Shown here piece by piece: positions 1-10,587 of a stretch of 64,000 bases of DNA (its first letter is position 1; each line of letters opens with the position of its first letter). The translations under genes were made by a program, and so were the position numbers. The stretch is taken from assembly GCA_963772225.1 (NCBI GenBank), contig CAVYWD010000002.1, forward strand, positions 372,001-436,000, given 5' to 3'. The DNA is from CAVYWD01 sp963772225. GTDB lineage: Bacteria; Myxococcota; Myxococcia; Myxococcales; UBA5297. The notes below the pieces were generated by a model, which saw nothing but the letters and a program-made list of their open reading frames with translations, made no database searches and was not told the origin of the DNA.

Positions 1-696
1 CGGGGGGAAGTCCTCGGGCGCGTGCTTGCGGGCGAGCTGAAAGTGCTTGCGCGCCAGCGGCCAATTTCCCGATCGCTCGGCGACGAGGCCGAGGTAGTGA
101 TGGGCCCAGGCCTCCGTGGGCTGCGTCTCCAAGACGCGCTCGAACTGCTTCTGGGCCTCGTTGAAGCGGCACAAGTCAAACAGCGCGATCCCGCGCTCGA
201 GGCCGACGTCGGGGTCCTCGGGGGCGAGCGCTGCGGCCCGGTCCAGCGTCCTAAGCGCCCTGCGAGCGTCGCCGAGCTTGTTGAGCGCCGCCCCTCCCAG
301 GAGCAGCAGCTCGAGCTCGTGCTCGCCGTCGCCGAGCCTGCGCGCCAGCGCGAGGCCTCGCTCGGCCAAGTCGAGCGCGTCCTCGAGAGACTCGCGCTCC
401 TCGCCCAGCTCATGCACGAGGAGGTCGATGGCGCCGTGCAATATCCCGAGATCCTCCGGGGCGCTTCGGAGCGCCAAGCGGTAGGCCTCGTGGGCGTCGT
501 CAGGGCGCCCGAGCGCCGCGAGCGCCGCCGCGCGAAAATGGAGGCCCGCGGTCGATTGAGGATCCTCGGCGAGCGCCTGCTCGGCCAGCGATAGCGCGCG
601 CTCGGCATCGCCTCGCTCGAAGGCTTCGTCGGCCTGATCCAGCAGATCCTCGGGGCCGTCAGTTCTCGAGCTTTTCGGCGCGCCGCGTCTGGCCAT
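1..696 (-). CDS. TPR-repeat protein, cut off by the window edge
   Basis: The reading frame starts at an ATG (696-694) and runs off the left edge, so only the N-terminal 232 residues are visible. They are charged and Ala/Leu-rich and contain several tetratricopeptide repeats, with the usual pattern of small residues and a closing Pro (for example AEQALAEDPQSTAGLHFRAA near residue 40). The last visible repeat ends ARKHAPEDFPP. In myxobacteria such TPR arrays often precede a zincin-like metallopeptidase domain; that is an inference and cannot be seen here. No signal peptide is present, so it is probably cytoplasmic. It is divergent from the receiver gene at 807. Confidence 0.75.
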   Translation of the reverse strand, partial: MARRGAPKSSRTDGPEDLLDQADEAFERGDAERALSLAEQALAEDPQSTAGLHFRAAALAALGRPDDAHEAYRLALRSAPEDLGILHGAIDLLVHELGEERESLEDALDLAERGLALARRLGDGEHELELLLLGGAALNKLGDARRALRTLDRAAALAPEDPDVGLERGIALFDLCRFNEAQKQFERVLETQPTEAWAHHYLGLVAERSGNWPLARKHFQLARKHAPEDFPP

Positions 697-806
697 GAGA
701 GCCTTGAAGCGTAGCAGAGTCCTCCTTCCGACAGTCGACAATTTCTGGGGCGCACATCCACGGAGGGGGACGGCCGCCAACACCGGTGCTAGGCTCTCGA
801 TTCGCC

Positions 807-1166
807 GTGAAGATACTCATCGTCGACGACGATCCGGACCTGAACGAGCTCCTGGCCCTCTTCCTTCAGAAGAACGGCTGCGACGTCCACACAGCGGGCG
901 ACCCTCTCCAGGCGCTGGACCTGTTGGAGCGCGTCCCAGACATCGGCATGGTGGTCACCGACTTCCAGATGCCTCATCTGGATGGCATCGGCTTCATGCA
1001 GGCGCTTCGAAAAGACCCGCGCCGGAAGAACCTCCCCATCGTCATGATCACCGGCTACCCCGACGACCATCGAGCGGAGCTCTCGATGCGCACCGGTGCG
1101 GCCTACTTTCTTCCCAAGCCCATCGACTTCGACCAGCTGCTCGCGCTCGTCAAGTTTGCCGAGTAG
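807..1166 (+). CDS. single-domain response regulator
   Basis: This is a 119-residue protein that is only a CheY-like receiver domain. Its features are an acidic pocket near the N-terminus (ILIVDDDPDL), the phospho-acceptor Asp52 in MVVTDFQMP, and the conserved Lys in LPKPID near residue 102. There is no output domain, so it probably acts by phosphorylation-dependent protein binding. The GTG at 807 gives the usual MKILIVDDD start; an in-frame GTG at 786 would add seven residues. No clear ribosome binding site precedes either. The partner kinase is not adjacent. Confidence 0.85.
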   Translation: MKILIVDDDPDLNELLALFLQKNGCDVHTAGDPLQALDLLERVPDIGMVVTDFQMPHLDGIGFMQALRKDPRRKNLPIVMITGYPDDHRAELSMRTGAAYFLPKPIDFDQLLALVKFAE

Positions 1167-1174
1167 ACGCGCGC

Positions 1175-1202
1175 TTGACGCAGGGGATCGAGCGGTTAGA
1201 TT
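1175..1202 (+). promoter_or_regulatory. sigma-70-like promoter of groEL
   Basis: A -35 box TTGACG (1175-1180) and a -10-like TAGATT (1197-1202) are separated by 16 bases. The -10 overlaps the first bases of the CIRCE operator, so bound HrcA would block it. Confidence 0.55.
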
Positions 1203-1227
1203 AGCGCTCGCTCTGAGCGAGTGCTAA
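1201..1227 (+). promoter_or_regulatory. CIRCE operator (HrcA binding site)
   Basis: An inverted repeat TTAGCGCTC - 9 bases - GAGTGCTAA matches the CIRCE consensus TTAGCACTC-N9-GAGTGCTAA with one mismatch in the left arm. It lies 46 bases upstream of groEL. HrcA-type repression relieved by heat shock is the known role of this element. Confidence 0.93.
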
Positions 1228-1273
1228 TCGCTCGTCTCGCGAAAAAATAAAACAAATTCAAGGAGGTATGCCG

Positions 1274-2914
<1,641 letters not shown>

Positions 2915-3035
2915 TCGAGGGCTTGTGGCTGCATGCCCGCCGGGCTAAGTTCAAGGTGAAACGCCTTCTCGACTAGGACTACTAGGCCGATCGGCCGCCG
3001 GATCCGGCGGCTGATCCGAAATAGGCCGAGGGTCC

Positions 3036-3082
3036 CTGTGGGGGCTCCGGGAGTCGTCTCCCGCAGCCCCCACAGTTTTTTT
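3036..3082 (+). terminator. intrinsic terminator after groEL
   Basis: An 11-bp perfect stem CTGTGGGGGCT (3036-3046) / AGCCCCCACAG (3065-3075) has an inner GGGAG/CTCCC pairing and is followed by seven T (3076-3082). It lies 121 bases after the groEL stop. Confidence 0.92.
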
Positions 3083-3131
3083 GGGCGCCATGAGTGACTT
3101 CACACAGGGGAGCGCCCCCTTCCGCGACAAG

Positions 3132-5108
3132 CTATTTGTTGACCACGGCTGTGGACCCCTCGAGGGCGTCCAACTCGCGCGCAATCACTTCGGCGTCCTT
3201 GTCCACCGACAGCTCGAGGGCCAGAAAATTCGGGTCGAAGGTGAAGTCGCCATCGCCCGTTCCCAAGAGCTGCTCGAGGGCCTCCTTGGGCCTGGCTGCT
3301 CCGCAGACAGCGTGGACGACCCGGCCCTTGTCGAGGTGAAGCTCGCCCGCGCGATGGGCCGAGCGGAGCGCGAGGCGGCCGGAGCAGCGAGCGCGCGCCA
3401 GCGTTCGCAGGAGCTCGGCGAGCCCCATCTCGCCCAGCGAGCCGGCGACGGAGTGGCCTGGCGCCCCGCCGGCCTGCCGCCGTTCGTGCAGCTCCTTGGC
3501 TTTGGCGGCGATGGCGTCAGGCTCGGCGCAAGCGAGGACCTCGCAGGGCCTAAGACCCAGTGCGCGCTCGCTCACGGACGCGTCGTGCGAGAAGGTGAGC
3601 ACGATGGCCGGAAGGCCGGCCACCGCCGGCTCCCGGCGCAGCGCCGCCAACACCGTGAAGGCGTCTGGGTCGAGGTTCGCGTCGCAGATGAAGAGGTCCG
3701 CCTCGCCGCGCTGGAGCACCTCCAAGGCGCCCTCACTGGCGCCGATAGCGGTGGCCAGCAGGCCCAGCTTCGACAGCGCGTCCCGCAGGTCCGTTCGCAT
3801 CCCCTCATCGGCGCAGCAGATGAGCGCGTGACCGGCGCTGCGGAGCCGCTCGCGCAAGACCTCGCCGCTCTGGATCTGCTCCATCTGGTCCACCACTGCG
3901 GGGTCGAACAGCGTGCCGACCGCGGCTCGCATCGCCTCGAGCGCTTCCTCTTTCCCGTAGACCCGGCCAAAGGTGTTTTGAGGGTTTCGGGTCAGGTCCT
4001 GGAAGCTGTCTACCGCCGCCAGGATTCGCGCCCCCGCGGGGATCGCCTCGGCCTTGACCGCCTGCGGAAACCCCGAGCCGTCGTAGGCCTCGAAGAGCTG
4101 CGCCAAAATCGCGTTCACCTCCACCGGGAGATGGACCGTCTCGAAGAGCCGAATGGGCGCTCGGAGGTAGCGCCGCGCGTCGGCCTTCCACTCTGCGCTC
4201 GCGTAGGCGGCGAGCAAGGTGTGGTGGCGGTCGGGGCGCTTGCCGAGGTCGTGCAGGAACGCCGCGATGGTGACGTGGCTCACCTCGCGCGGCGAGAGCC
4301 CCAGGCGCTGGGCGATGAGGCGCGCGTGCTTAGCCACCGCGGCGGAGTGCGTCCGGAACGCGTCCTTGCGCCGAAGCTCGAGCAGACCGACGAGGACGTT
4401 TAGCGTCTCCAGGTAGTCGTCGTCGCTCAGCAGCGACGAGCGCTGGACCGCCTCCACGGCCTGACGGACGCTCGTCGGGCCCCCGAGCGGCGCGTCGGAC
4501 GCGCTCATGGCAAGGGGCGGACCGAGGGAGAGCGAGGGTTCGGCGGCGGATGGCGAAGCCGCGTTTCGCGGGCGCCAGGACATCGGCTCCGACCGCTCCT
4601 CGGGACGCTCGACGGGCCTGGCCGGGCCGCGGCTCAAATCGTCGAAGCCCGAGGCGTCGCCGTAGTAGTGCTTCTTGATGGCCGCCTGAAGCGCCGAGCG
4701 CGTGCCGACGAACACCACGGCATCGGTCAGGTTCGCGATGAGCTTCAGCTCCTCGATGGCCGCGACGTTCTGGGGCTCGGCCATCACGGCGGTCAGGGAG
4801 CGGCGATCCGCGTCGAACAAAAGCGGGAAGATCAGCTGCGACTCGGCAAAGCGGACGGGGATTTGCTCCAGAACCCGCGGGTCGATCTTGAGCTTGGCGA
4901 GCTTGTCCGACGCGACGTAGCGGGTGTCGAACTCCTCCGCCAGGGCGCGCAGCACGGACAACTCTCCGACGACGCCCAGGGTCAGCAGGCAGTCGCCCAA
5001 GCGCATCCCGAGCGATGTGGACTGAAGCTCGATGGCCTTGGCGAGATCGCCCGGGCTGATCAGCCCGGCGCCGAGGAGCCGCTCGCCCAGTTTCCTTCGG
5101 TCGACCAT
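3132..5108 (-). CDS. MshEN - HD-GYP-like - receiver-like - PATAN hybrid signalling protein
   Basis: This 658-residue cytoplasmic protein has four parts in order. (1) An N-terminal MshEN/GspE-N domain (about 1-150) opens with KLGERLLGAGLISPGDL, the repeat type known to bind c-di-GMP. (2) An HD hydrolase (about 225-400) has HDLGK, and DGSGFP where HD-GYP phosphodiesterases have DGSGYP; the His pair normally just before it is missing. (3) A receiver-like domain (about 425-535) has ICDANLD at the acceptor position. (4) A C-terminal DUF4388/PATAN domain (about 545-650) has GELHLDKGRVVHAVCG. The combination suggests a c-di-GMP sensor with a possibly weak phosphodiesterase. The partner is unknown. 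The start is the ATG giving MVDRRKLGERL. Confidence 0.85.
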   Translation of the reverse strand: MVDRRKLGERLLGAGLISPGDLAKAIELQSTSLGMRLGDCLLTLGVVGELSVLRALAEEFDTRYVASDKLAKLKIDPRVLEQIPVRFAESQLIFPLLFDADRRSLTAVMAEPQNVAAIEELKLIANLTDAVVFVGTRSALQAAIKKHYYGDASGFDDLSRGPARPVERPEERSEPMSWRPRNAASPSAAEPSLSLGPPLAMSASDAPLGGPTSVRQAVEAVQRSSLLSDDDYLETLNVLVGLLELRRKDAFRTHSAAVAKHARLIAQRLGLSPREVSHVTIAAFLHDLGKRPDRHHTLLAAYASAEWKADARRYLRAPIRLFETVHLPVEVNAILAQLFEAYDGSGFPQAVKAEAIPAGARILAAVDSFQDLTRNPQNTFGRVYGKEEALEAMRAAVGTLFDPAVVDQMEQIQSGEVLRERLRSAGHALICCADEGMRTDLRDALSKLGLLATAIGASEGALEVLQRGEADLFICDANLDPDAFTVLAALRREPAVAGLPAIVLTFSHDASVSERALGLRPCEVLACAEPDAIAAKAKELHERRQAGGAPGHSVAGSLGEMGLAELLRTLARARCSGRLALRSAHRAGELHLDKGRVVHAVCGAARPKEALEQLLGTGDGDFTFDPNFLALELSVDKDAEVIARELDALEGSTAVVNK

Positions 5109-5231
5109 ATCGCCACGGGTACAGCCGTGCGGGGGCGAGCGCCGCTCGGCAACCTCGCCCTCGTTCGAGTCTATTGACGCGGCGGGCGCGGCGTCAAAAA
5201 AGGGCTGGCCGCCTGGATCGCTTCGAGCGGC

Positions 5232-6587
5232 TCATTGGCCGTCGGTCGTTGCGTTGGCCGGGGAGGGCTCCGGACCCGGCGCGAGCGGCGCGGGCTCCGC
5301 CTCGGCCGGTTGCGCTTCATTGGCAGGGGCCAGTGACTCCGGCGGCGGCGGCGGTGCGGGCGCGAGCGCGGCGAAAGGCTTGAACGTGAGCTTCTCGTCC
5401 GCTCTCTTCGGCGGTCGCTCCCGCCGCTCCCGCGGCGCTGCCTCTGCAGCGGTCGAGGGCTCCGGCCGCGCCTCTCGCGGCTCGGGCGCCCTCTGGGCCG
5501 GCGCCTCGGGCGGCAGCGCCACGGCGCCGGCGCGCGACTCGGCCTCGCCCTTGGCGCTCCGCTCCTTTTCGCGCTCGGGCCGCGACTTTTTCCGATCGCC
5601 CTTGTGCCGCCGCTCGACCGGGGCGTGCCCGTGGGCGGTCGGCGGGGCGCCCTTGTAGAGGTGCCAATCGTACAGCTTCTGGAAGTCGGTCCAGGTCTCG
5701 CCCGAGTCCCGCTTCATGATGTCCAGCCAGGCGCCCATCCGGCTATCCATCTCGTCGATGTAATGCAACAACATGGCCTCGAGCGTCTGCGGCAACCTCG
5801 GGCTGCCGAACTCCAGCGAGCCATGGTGCGAGAGCACGAGGTGAGTCAAGTGAGCCTCGAGCGCGCGCGGGAAACCTTCGATTTTCGCGGCGTACTCGTG
5901 GATGAGCTGGGCCGTGATGACCAGGTGACCCACCAGGCGACCCTCGTCGGTGTATTCGGTCTGCTTTTCGAAGGAGAGCTCGCGGATCTTGCCGAGGTCG
6001 TGGAGAAACGCGCCCGCGAGGAGAAGATCGCGATCTACCATGGGGTAATGCTCGCCCACCCGGACGGCGAGCTTCATGACCGAGAGCGTGTGCTCGCAGA
6101 GACCGCCGTGGTAGGCGTGGTGGATGCTCTTGGCGGCCGGGGCCTTGCGCAGGTCCGCGGCGATGCCTTCGTCGTCGAGCAGCGTGCGCAGCAGGGTGCG
6201 GAGGTGGGGGTCGGCGAGGCGGTCGATCATGTCGCTGATCTGCGACAGGTGCCGGTCGTCGGGGCCGCTCTTCGGGGGCGAGGCGTAATCGGCGGGGTCC
6301 AGCCCCTCGGCGGGAGCGGCGTCTATCGCGTCGATGCGCAGCTGCGGGCGGCCTTGGAAGGTCCCCGTGAGGCCATCGATGAGCACCAACTCGCCGCGGT
6401 TGAGCTTGGGGTCGAGCTCCTCGATCTTGTCCCAGACCCTCGCATCGAGGTCGCCAGTGCGGTCGCGCAGTGTCACGGCGAGGAAGGGCTTGCCGTTCTT
6501 GGCCACCGTGGAAGTCTTGCGCGCGACCTGGAAGACGCTCTTGACGGCGTCCTTGTCGCGGATGTCCTTGACGTACTGCTTGGCCAC
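5232..6587 (-). CDS. YhaM-like 3'-5' exoribonuclease (OB fold plus HD domain)
   Basis: This 451-residue protein has an N-terminal OB fold (about 1-110, KPFLAVTLRDRTGDLDARVWD) followed by an HD phosphohydrolase domain with GGLCEHTLSV, AFLHDLGK and LVLSHHGSLEFGSP. This is the layout of the YhaM/CBF1 exonuclease family, which trims RNA from the 3' end. The last 130 residues are a low-complexity Pro/Ala/Glu/Arg tail not found in Bacillus YhaM. The GTG at 6587 is chosen because GAAGGAG precedes it by 6 bases and MAKQYVKDI is a natural start. The longer ORF reaching 6695 adds an Arg/Pro-rich stretch with no homology signal. Confidence 0.85.
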   Translation of the reverse strand: MAKQYVKDIRDKDAVKSVFQVARKTSTVAKNGKPFLAVTLRDRTGDLDARVWDKIEELDPKLNRGELVLIDGLTGTFQGRPQLRIDAIDAAPAEGLDPADYASPPKSGPDDRHLSQISDMIDRLADPHLRTLLRTLLDDEGIAADLRKAPAAKSIHHAYHGGLCEHTLSVMKLAVRVGEHYPMVDRDLLLAGAFLHDLGKIRELSFEKQTEYTDEGRLVGHLVITAQLIHEYAAKIEGFPRALEAHLTHLVLSHHGSLEFGSPRLPQTLEAMLLHYIDEMDSRMGAWLDIMKRDSGETWTDFQKLYDWHLYKGAPPTAHGHAPVERRHKGDRKKSRPEREKERSAKGEAESRAGAVALPPEAPAQRAPEPREARPEPSTAAEAAPRERRERPPKRADEKLTFKPFAALAPAPPPPPESLAPANEAQPAEAEPAPLAPGPEPSPANATTDGQ

Positions 6588-6769
6588 GTCGCTCTCCTTC
6601 GCCGGAAGGCCGGCCCTCGCCTCAGGGGCAGTCGCCCTGGGCGGGGGCGGACCATAGCACCGAAGCCGGGGTCGCGCACGGTCGCGCGACGTCACCGCCC
6701 AGGATCAGATGCCGGCCGGCCGCCGAGGACTTAGCGTTCTCATCAAAGGGCAGGCGAGGGAGGGGTGCG

Positions 6770-7228
6770 ATGATCAGCCGGCTGGGATCGGGGCTGCTGA
6801 TCGCCGCGATGGCACTGGGCGAGCCCGCCCGTATTTGGGCCGCTCCGCCCTCGCGCCGCCAGTCCTTGCCGGAGCCGCGCAAGCCCCGCATGCCCGACAA
6901 GCTCCCCGCGGTCAGCGCCGCCGCTCTCGGGCTGTCGGCGCAGGCCCTAGCCTTTGCGCGCCTGCACCAGGGTCAACAGGCCGCCCAGCACGACGCCGCC
7001 CGAGCAGAGGACGGCGCCGTACGCTCCGAAGGAAGGCCATGCGGTGGTGACCTGCGCGCCGAACTGCAGGGTGCGCTCGGAGCTCGTGAGGATGGCGACG
7101 ACGCCGGCAACGGCTGCAGCCCCGCCCGAGGCGATGGCCAGCAGCGCCCACTGAGCACCGGCCAGGGGACGCTGTTTGCCCGCTCTGCGCGCCCAGATGC
7201 TCGCCCCGGCTGCGACGGCCAGGGCTAG
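6770..7228 (+). other. doubtful secreted-protein ORF in the 6588-6946 gap
   Basis: The 359-base gap between two minus-strand genes contains an ATG at 6770 behind a good GAGGGAGGGG ribosome binding site. It is followed by a signal-peptide-like start (MISRLGSGLLIAAMALGEPA) and high third-position GC as far as about 6946. After that the frame runs antisense through the zinc-ribbon gene and looks like shadow. It may be a gene broken by an indel, the remnant of a secreted protein, or chance. No function is proposed. Confidence 0.25.
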
Positions 7229-7768
7229 GGTCGCGATTCCCCATCCCAGGATCCCAATCTCGTCGCCCTCGGCAAGGGACGAGCGCCACGGCATCGCGCT
7301 CATCAAGGCGAGCGCCCCGGCAGAGCCGGCGGTCAGCTTGTCTTCGAAGCCCAGGCGCTGGAAGGCGCGCCAGCTGCGCAGCAGCTCGGGGTGGACGCCG
7401 TCCTCGAGCTCTGTCGCGGGCTGCGTCTGTGCCTCCGGCGCAGAGTCCACCGCTTGTTGCAAGGCGGGCGGAGGCGCGGTCGGTCCCGAGTCGAAGGAAT
7501 GCCCGACCGCAGGGCCGCTGCCGGGCTCGGCCGAGACAGGCGACCGTGACCGGGCGGGGAGGTCGTCGACCGGCGCGCGCCGCACCTTCGGCGCCGGCCC
7601 TCGGGGCCGAGGTGCGGGGGAGGTCTGCGCCGGCTGTGGCACCGGCGTGTCTTCCTCTCCGTCATCGTGGGGCAGGTCGCCCAGAAACGAGGGGTCGAGG
7701 ATGGCATCGCAGTGGGGACAGATAGACGTCCCTTCTTGAACCGCATTGTGGCAGGCAGTGCACTTCAC
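6947..7768 (-). CDS. zinc-ribbon membrane protein
   Basis: This 273-residue protein has an N-terminal zinc ribbon (CTAC near residue 3 and CPHC near residue 19) and a long Pro/Ala/Arg-rich linker (about 40-140). Three or four hydrophobic helices follow (about 160-270), for example GWGIATLALAVAAGASIW and YGAVLCSGGVVLGGLLTLV. It is likely an inner-membrane protein with a cytosolic zinc finger. The GTG at 7768 gives MKCTACHNAV, the usual start for this type; the frame stays open to 7807. No family with a known function was recognised. It is divergent from the receiver-PATAN gene at 8011. Confidence 0.75.
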   Translation of the reverse strand: MKCTACHNAVQEGTSICPHCDAILDPSFLGDLPHDDGEEDTPVPQPAQTSPAPRPRGPAPKVRRAPVDDLPARSRSPVSAEPGSGPAVGHSFDSGPTAPPPALQQAVDSAPEAQTQPATELEDGVHPELLRSWRAFQRLGFEDKLTAGSAGALALMSAMPWRSSLAEGDEIGILGWGIATLALAVAAGASIWARRAGKQRPLAGAQWALLAIASGGAAAVAGVVAILTSSERTLQFGAQVTTAWPSFGAYGAVLCSGGVVLGGLLTLVQARKG

Positions 7769-8010
7769 GGCCGGGCAGTATCGGGTCTCGACCCGCAGAC
7801 CTGTCAACTTCGAACCTGCGGGTCGACCTGGACCTGGCGCGGCCGAGCTCGAGCGCGGCCCTCGGGCGCGCTATTCGTGAGTCGCGCGGCACTCGCCAGG
7901 GCGCGATACACCCGGCGTCTGCGACCCCGGTGCGGCGGCACCGGATTTGCTGGCGAGGAAGCGGTGTTGAGGACAAAGGGCATGGCTGCCGCATGGAGCA
8001 GCTCTCAGTG

Positions 8011-9109
8011 ATGAAGAGCATCTTGGTCGTGGATGACGAGGAGGGAATCGGCACGTCAATCCGGCGGGCGATGCGCATCCATTCGCCCGAGACCAAGGTG
8101 CTGATCGCGCCCAACGGGGCCGCGGCCGTCGCGCTGCTCCAGACGCAGCCGGTCAGCCTCCTGGTGACGGACCTGCTCATGCCCATCATGGATGGCTTCG
8201 AGCTGCTCGCTTGGATGAGCCAACGCCAACCCAGGACGCCGGTCATCGCCATGACCGCGCACCGTACCGACGGGGTGGACGCGAGGGTCAGCAACCTGGG
8301 GGCTGGGCTCCTGGTCGAGAAGCCGTTCGACGTGCGCGCGCTCCTCGACAAGATTCACGAGATCCTGGGCGCGGCGGCTCGAGGAGTGCTCGAGGGGATG
8401 GCGCTGGGCACGTTCGTCCAGATGGTCGCGGTCGAGAACAAGACCTGCACCCTGCGGGTCGCCGCCGGCGCCAAGGCGGGCGCGCTCTACTTCTCCTGCG
8501 GCGAGCTGATGACCGCCGAGACGGAGAGCGCGCGCGGAGAGCCCGCGGCGCTGGACATTCTCTCCTGGGACGGCGCGTCCATCGAAGTCATCCCTTCTTG
8601 CCGCGAGCTCAGGCGGGAGGTCGAGCTCCCGCTCAGCCACCTCCTCATGGAGGCCTTTCGGCTCAAAGACGAGCGGGTGCGAGCCGCTCCGCCCCCGGCA
8701 CCGGGGCTCGAGCGGCGGCCGGCTCCCCGAAGAGGCGCGGCGACGCTCCAGGAGCAGCTGCGCGTCCTGCGAGAGGTGGACGGCTACCGGGGCTCGGCGC
8801 TGCTCGGATTCACTGGCGACGCGCTGGTCAGCGACGCCGCGGACCCGTCGCTCGACCTCCCGGCGGCCTGTGCCATGGGAAGCGGAGATCTTGCGGCAGC
8901 TGCATGCCGGTGGGCGGGCGGCTGGGCTGGACCTCTGCGAGGAGCTGGTCGTCCGGGCCAGCGGAGGCATCCTCCTCGCGCGCTGCTCGGGCCCTGCTGC
9001 CCGGGCGCACCTCCACCTCCTGGCGATGCTCGGGCCGGCGGGCAACCTGGCGCTGGCGCGCGTCAAGCTCGAGGCGCTCGTGCCCGAGATCGTCGAGCGC
9101 CTCGCCTAG
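8011..9109 (+). CDS. receiver-PATAN response regulator (frame break near 8877)
   Basis: The N-terminal receiver (about 1-125) has ILVVDDEEGIG, acceptor Asp in LLVTDLLMPIMDG, and LVEKPFD. A DUF4388/PATAN domain follows (TCTLRVAAGAKAGALYFSCG), then a roadblock-like C-terminal region (LREVDGYRGSALLGFTGD). The frame breaks at GCC-ATG-GGA (8873-8880). Dropping one G joins LDLPAACAM to EAEILRQLHAGG and continues to the TAG at 9107-9109. The joined protein is about 365 residues. The start is MKSILVVDDE (8011), with an in-frame ATG at 7993 as the alternative. The +1 offset matches other breaks in this window. Confidence 0.8.
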
Positions 9110-9188
9110 GCCCCTCGCGCGTCCCGCCTGTGCGGCGCGCTCGACCGCGCGGGCGGCGCGGCGTATAGGTGGCGCCTTCGAGTGCGAG

Positions 9189-10574
9189 GTGACTTTGAAG
9201 CTCAAGCAAAAGCCCGAGGATTTCATCGTCAGCGAGAGCTGGCGCTTCCACAAGGCCCCCAAGGGTGCTTATCGCGTCTACGCGATGGACAAGCAGAAGG
9301 TGTCCACCTTCGATGCCGTCGCGCGGATCGCCAAGGCCTTCGGGTTGCCGCGGAGCGCGTTCTCGTACTGCGGGCTGAAGGATAAGCAAGGGCGGACGCG
9401 GCAGCTCATCGCGGTCGAGGGCGCCGAGGTCGACCTTCAGGAAGAGGACCTCCGCCTGAAGTTCTTGGGGCGAACCGACAAGCCGCTCTCGGCCGAGAAC
9501 ACCACGTCCAACCGGTTCGGCGTCACGGTGCGCGAGCTGTCGGACGCGGAGATCGCCCAGCTGCCCGCTGCGGTCGCCGAGCTCAACCGCCTGGGCGTGG
9601 TCAACTACTTCGACTCCCAGCGCTTCGGCTCGCTCAAGCACGGGCAGGGCTTCATCGCCAAGGACCTCTTGCGCGGCGATTTCGAGGCCGCGCTGCACAA
9701 TTATCTGGCGAAGCCCTCGGAGCTCGACCGGACGTACGACGCGAAGGTCAAGGCCTTCTATCGCGACCACTGGGGCGAGTGGCGGCTGCGGTGCACCATT
9801 CCAGGGGCCGAGAAATACGAGAAGGTTCTCCGGTCGTTGCGCGAGCGGCCGCGCGATTTTCGCCGTGCGTTCCTGCAGATCGACTCGAAGTACCGCGCCC
9901 TCCAAATCTTCACGTACCAGTCGTTTCTGTGGAACGAGGGCGTCCGGCGCTTCCTCATGGCCGTGCTCTCCGGGCAGTCGCTGCTCGCGCTCGACTACCA
10001 GGCCGGCAAGCTCCTGTTTCCGCGCGAGGCTCCGCCCGAGGTCCTTCAACGCCTGCGCGCGCAGACCTTCCCGCTCGCCGGGCCCGAGACGCGGGTCGAG
10101 GACGCCGACGTCAAGCGCGCGCTGGACTGGGTGCTGGGCAGAGAGAAGCTGAACGTCGAGAAGCTGGTGGTCCCCGACACCCCGGAAATCTTCTTCCGCC
10201 ACGAAGACCGGCCGGTGCTGGTGCAGCCTGGCAAGCTCGTGGTGGGGCCGCCGCGCCCCGACGAGATCAACCGGGGAACCAAGAAGGTCTACGTCGCCTT
10301 CACGCTCCCGCCCGGCAGCTATGCCACCCTGGTCGTGCGACGGCTCTTCTCCTTCACGGCCCAGTCGAACCTCGCCCACGTGATCGATGACGCCCAGCCC
10401 GAGGCGGCCGTCGAGAGCGCTCCGCCCGCGCGCAAGGTGAAGCCCGCTCCGGCTCCCGCGCCGGAGCCGCGCACCCCGTCGCTGGGGTTTCGAGCCCGCC
10501 AGAAGCTCAAAAAGGAAGACAAAGAGAAGGCTCGCGAATCTGCCCGCGGCTCGGGCAAGCGGGCAGGGCGTTGA
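9189..10574 (+). CDS. truD: tRNA pseudouridine(13) synthase TruD
   Basis: This 461-residue enzyme converts U13 of tRNA-Glu to pseudouridine. The catalytic Asp is residue 65 in YCGLKDKQGRTRQ. Other family motifs are KPEDFIVSE at the N-terminus, ENTTSNRFGV, and NYFDSQRFG near the middle of the TRUD domain. The last 70 residues are a Pro/Ala/Lys-rich tail not needed for catalysis in the family. The GTG at 9189 is chosen because the preceding frame has no homology and TLKLKQKPEDF matches the family start. It ends 13 bases from the convergent two-receiver gene. Confidence 0.95.
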   Translation: MTLKLKQKPEDFIVSESWRFHKAPKGAYRVYAMDKQKVSTFDAVARIAKAFGLPRSAFSYCGLKDKQGRTRQLIAVEGAEVDLQEEDLRLKFLGRTDKPLSAENTTSNRFGVTVRELSDAEIAQLPAAVAELNRLGVVNYFDSQRFGSLKHGQGFIAKDLLRGDFEAALHNYLAKPSELDRTYDAKVKAFYRDHWGEWRLRCTIPGAEKYEKVLRSLRERPRDFRRAFLQIDSKYRALQIFTYQSFLWNEGVRRFLMAVLSGQSLLALDYQAGKLLFPREAPPEVLQRLRAQTFPLAGPETRVEDADVKRALDWVLGREKLNVEKLVVPDTPEIFFRHEDRPVLVQPGKLVVGPPRPDEINRGTKKVYVAFTLPPGSYATLVVRRLFSFTAQSNLAHVIDDAQPEAAVESAPPARKVKPAPAPAPEPRTPSLGFRARQKLKKEDKEKARESARGSGKRAGR

Positions 10575-10587
10575 GCGCCCGCGAGGC

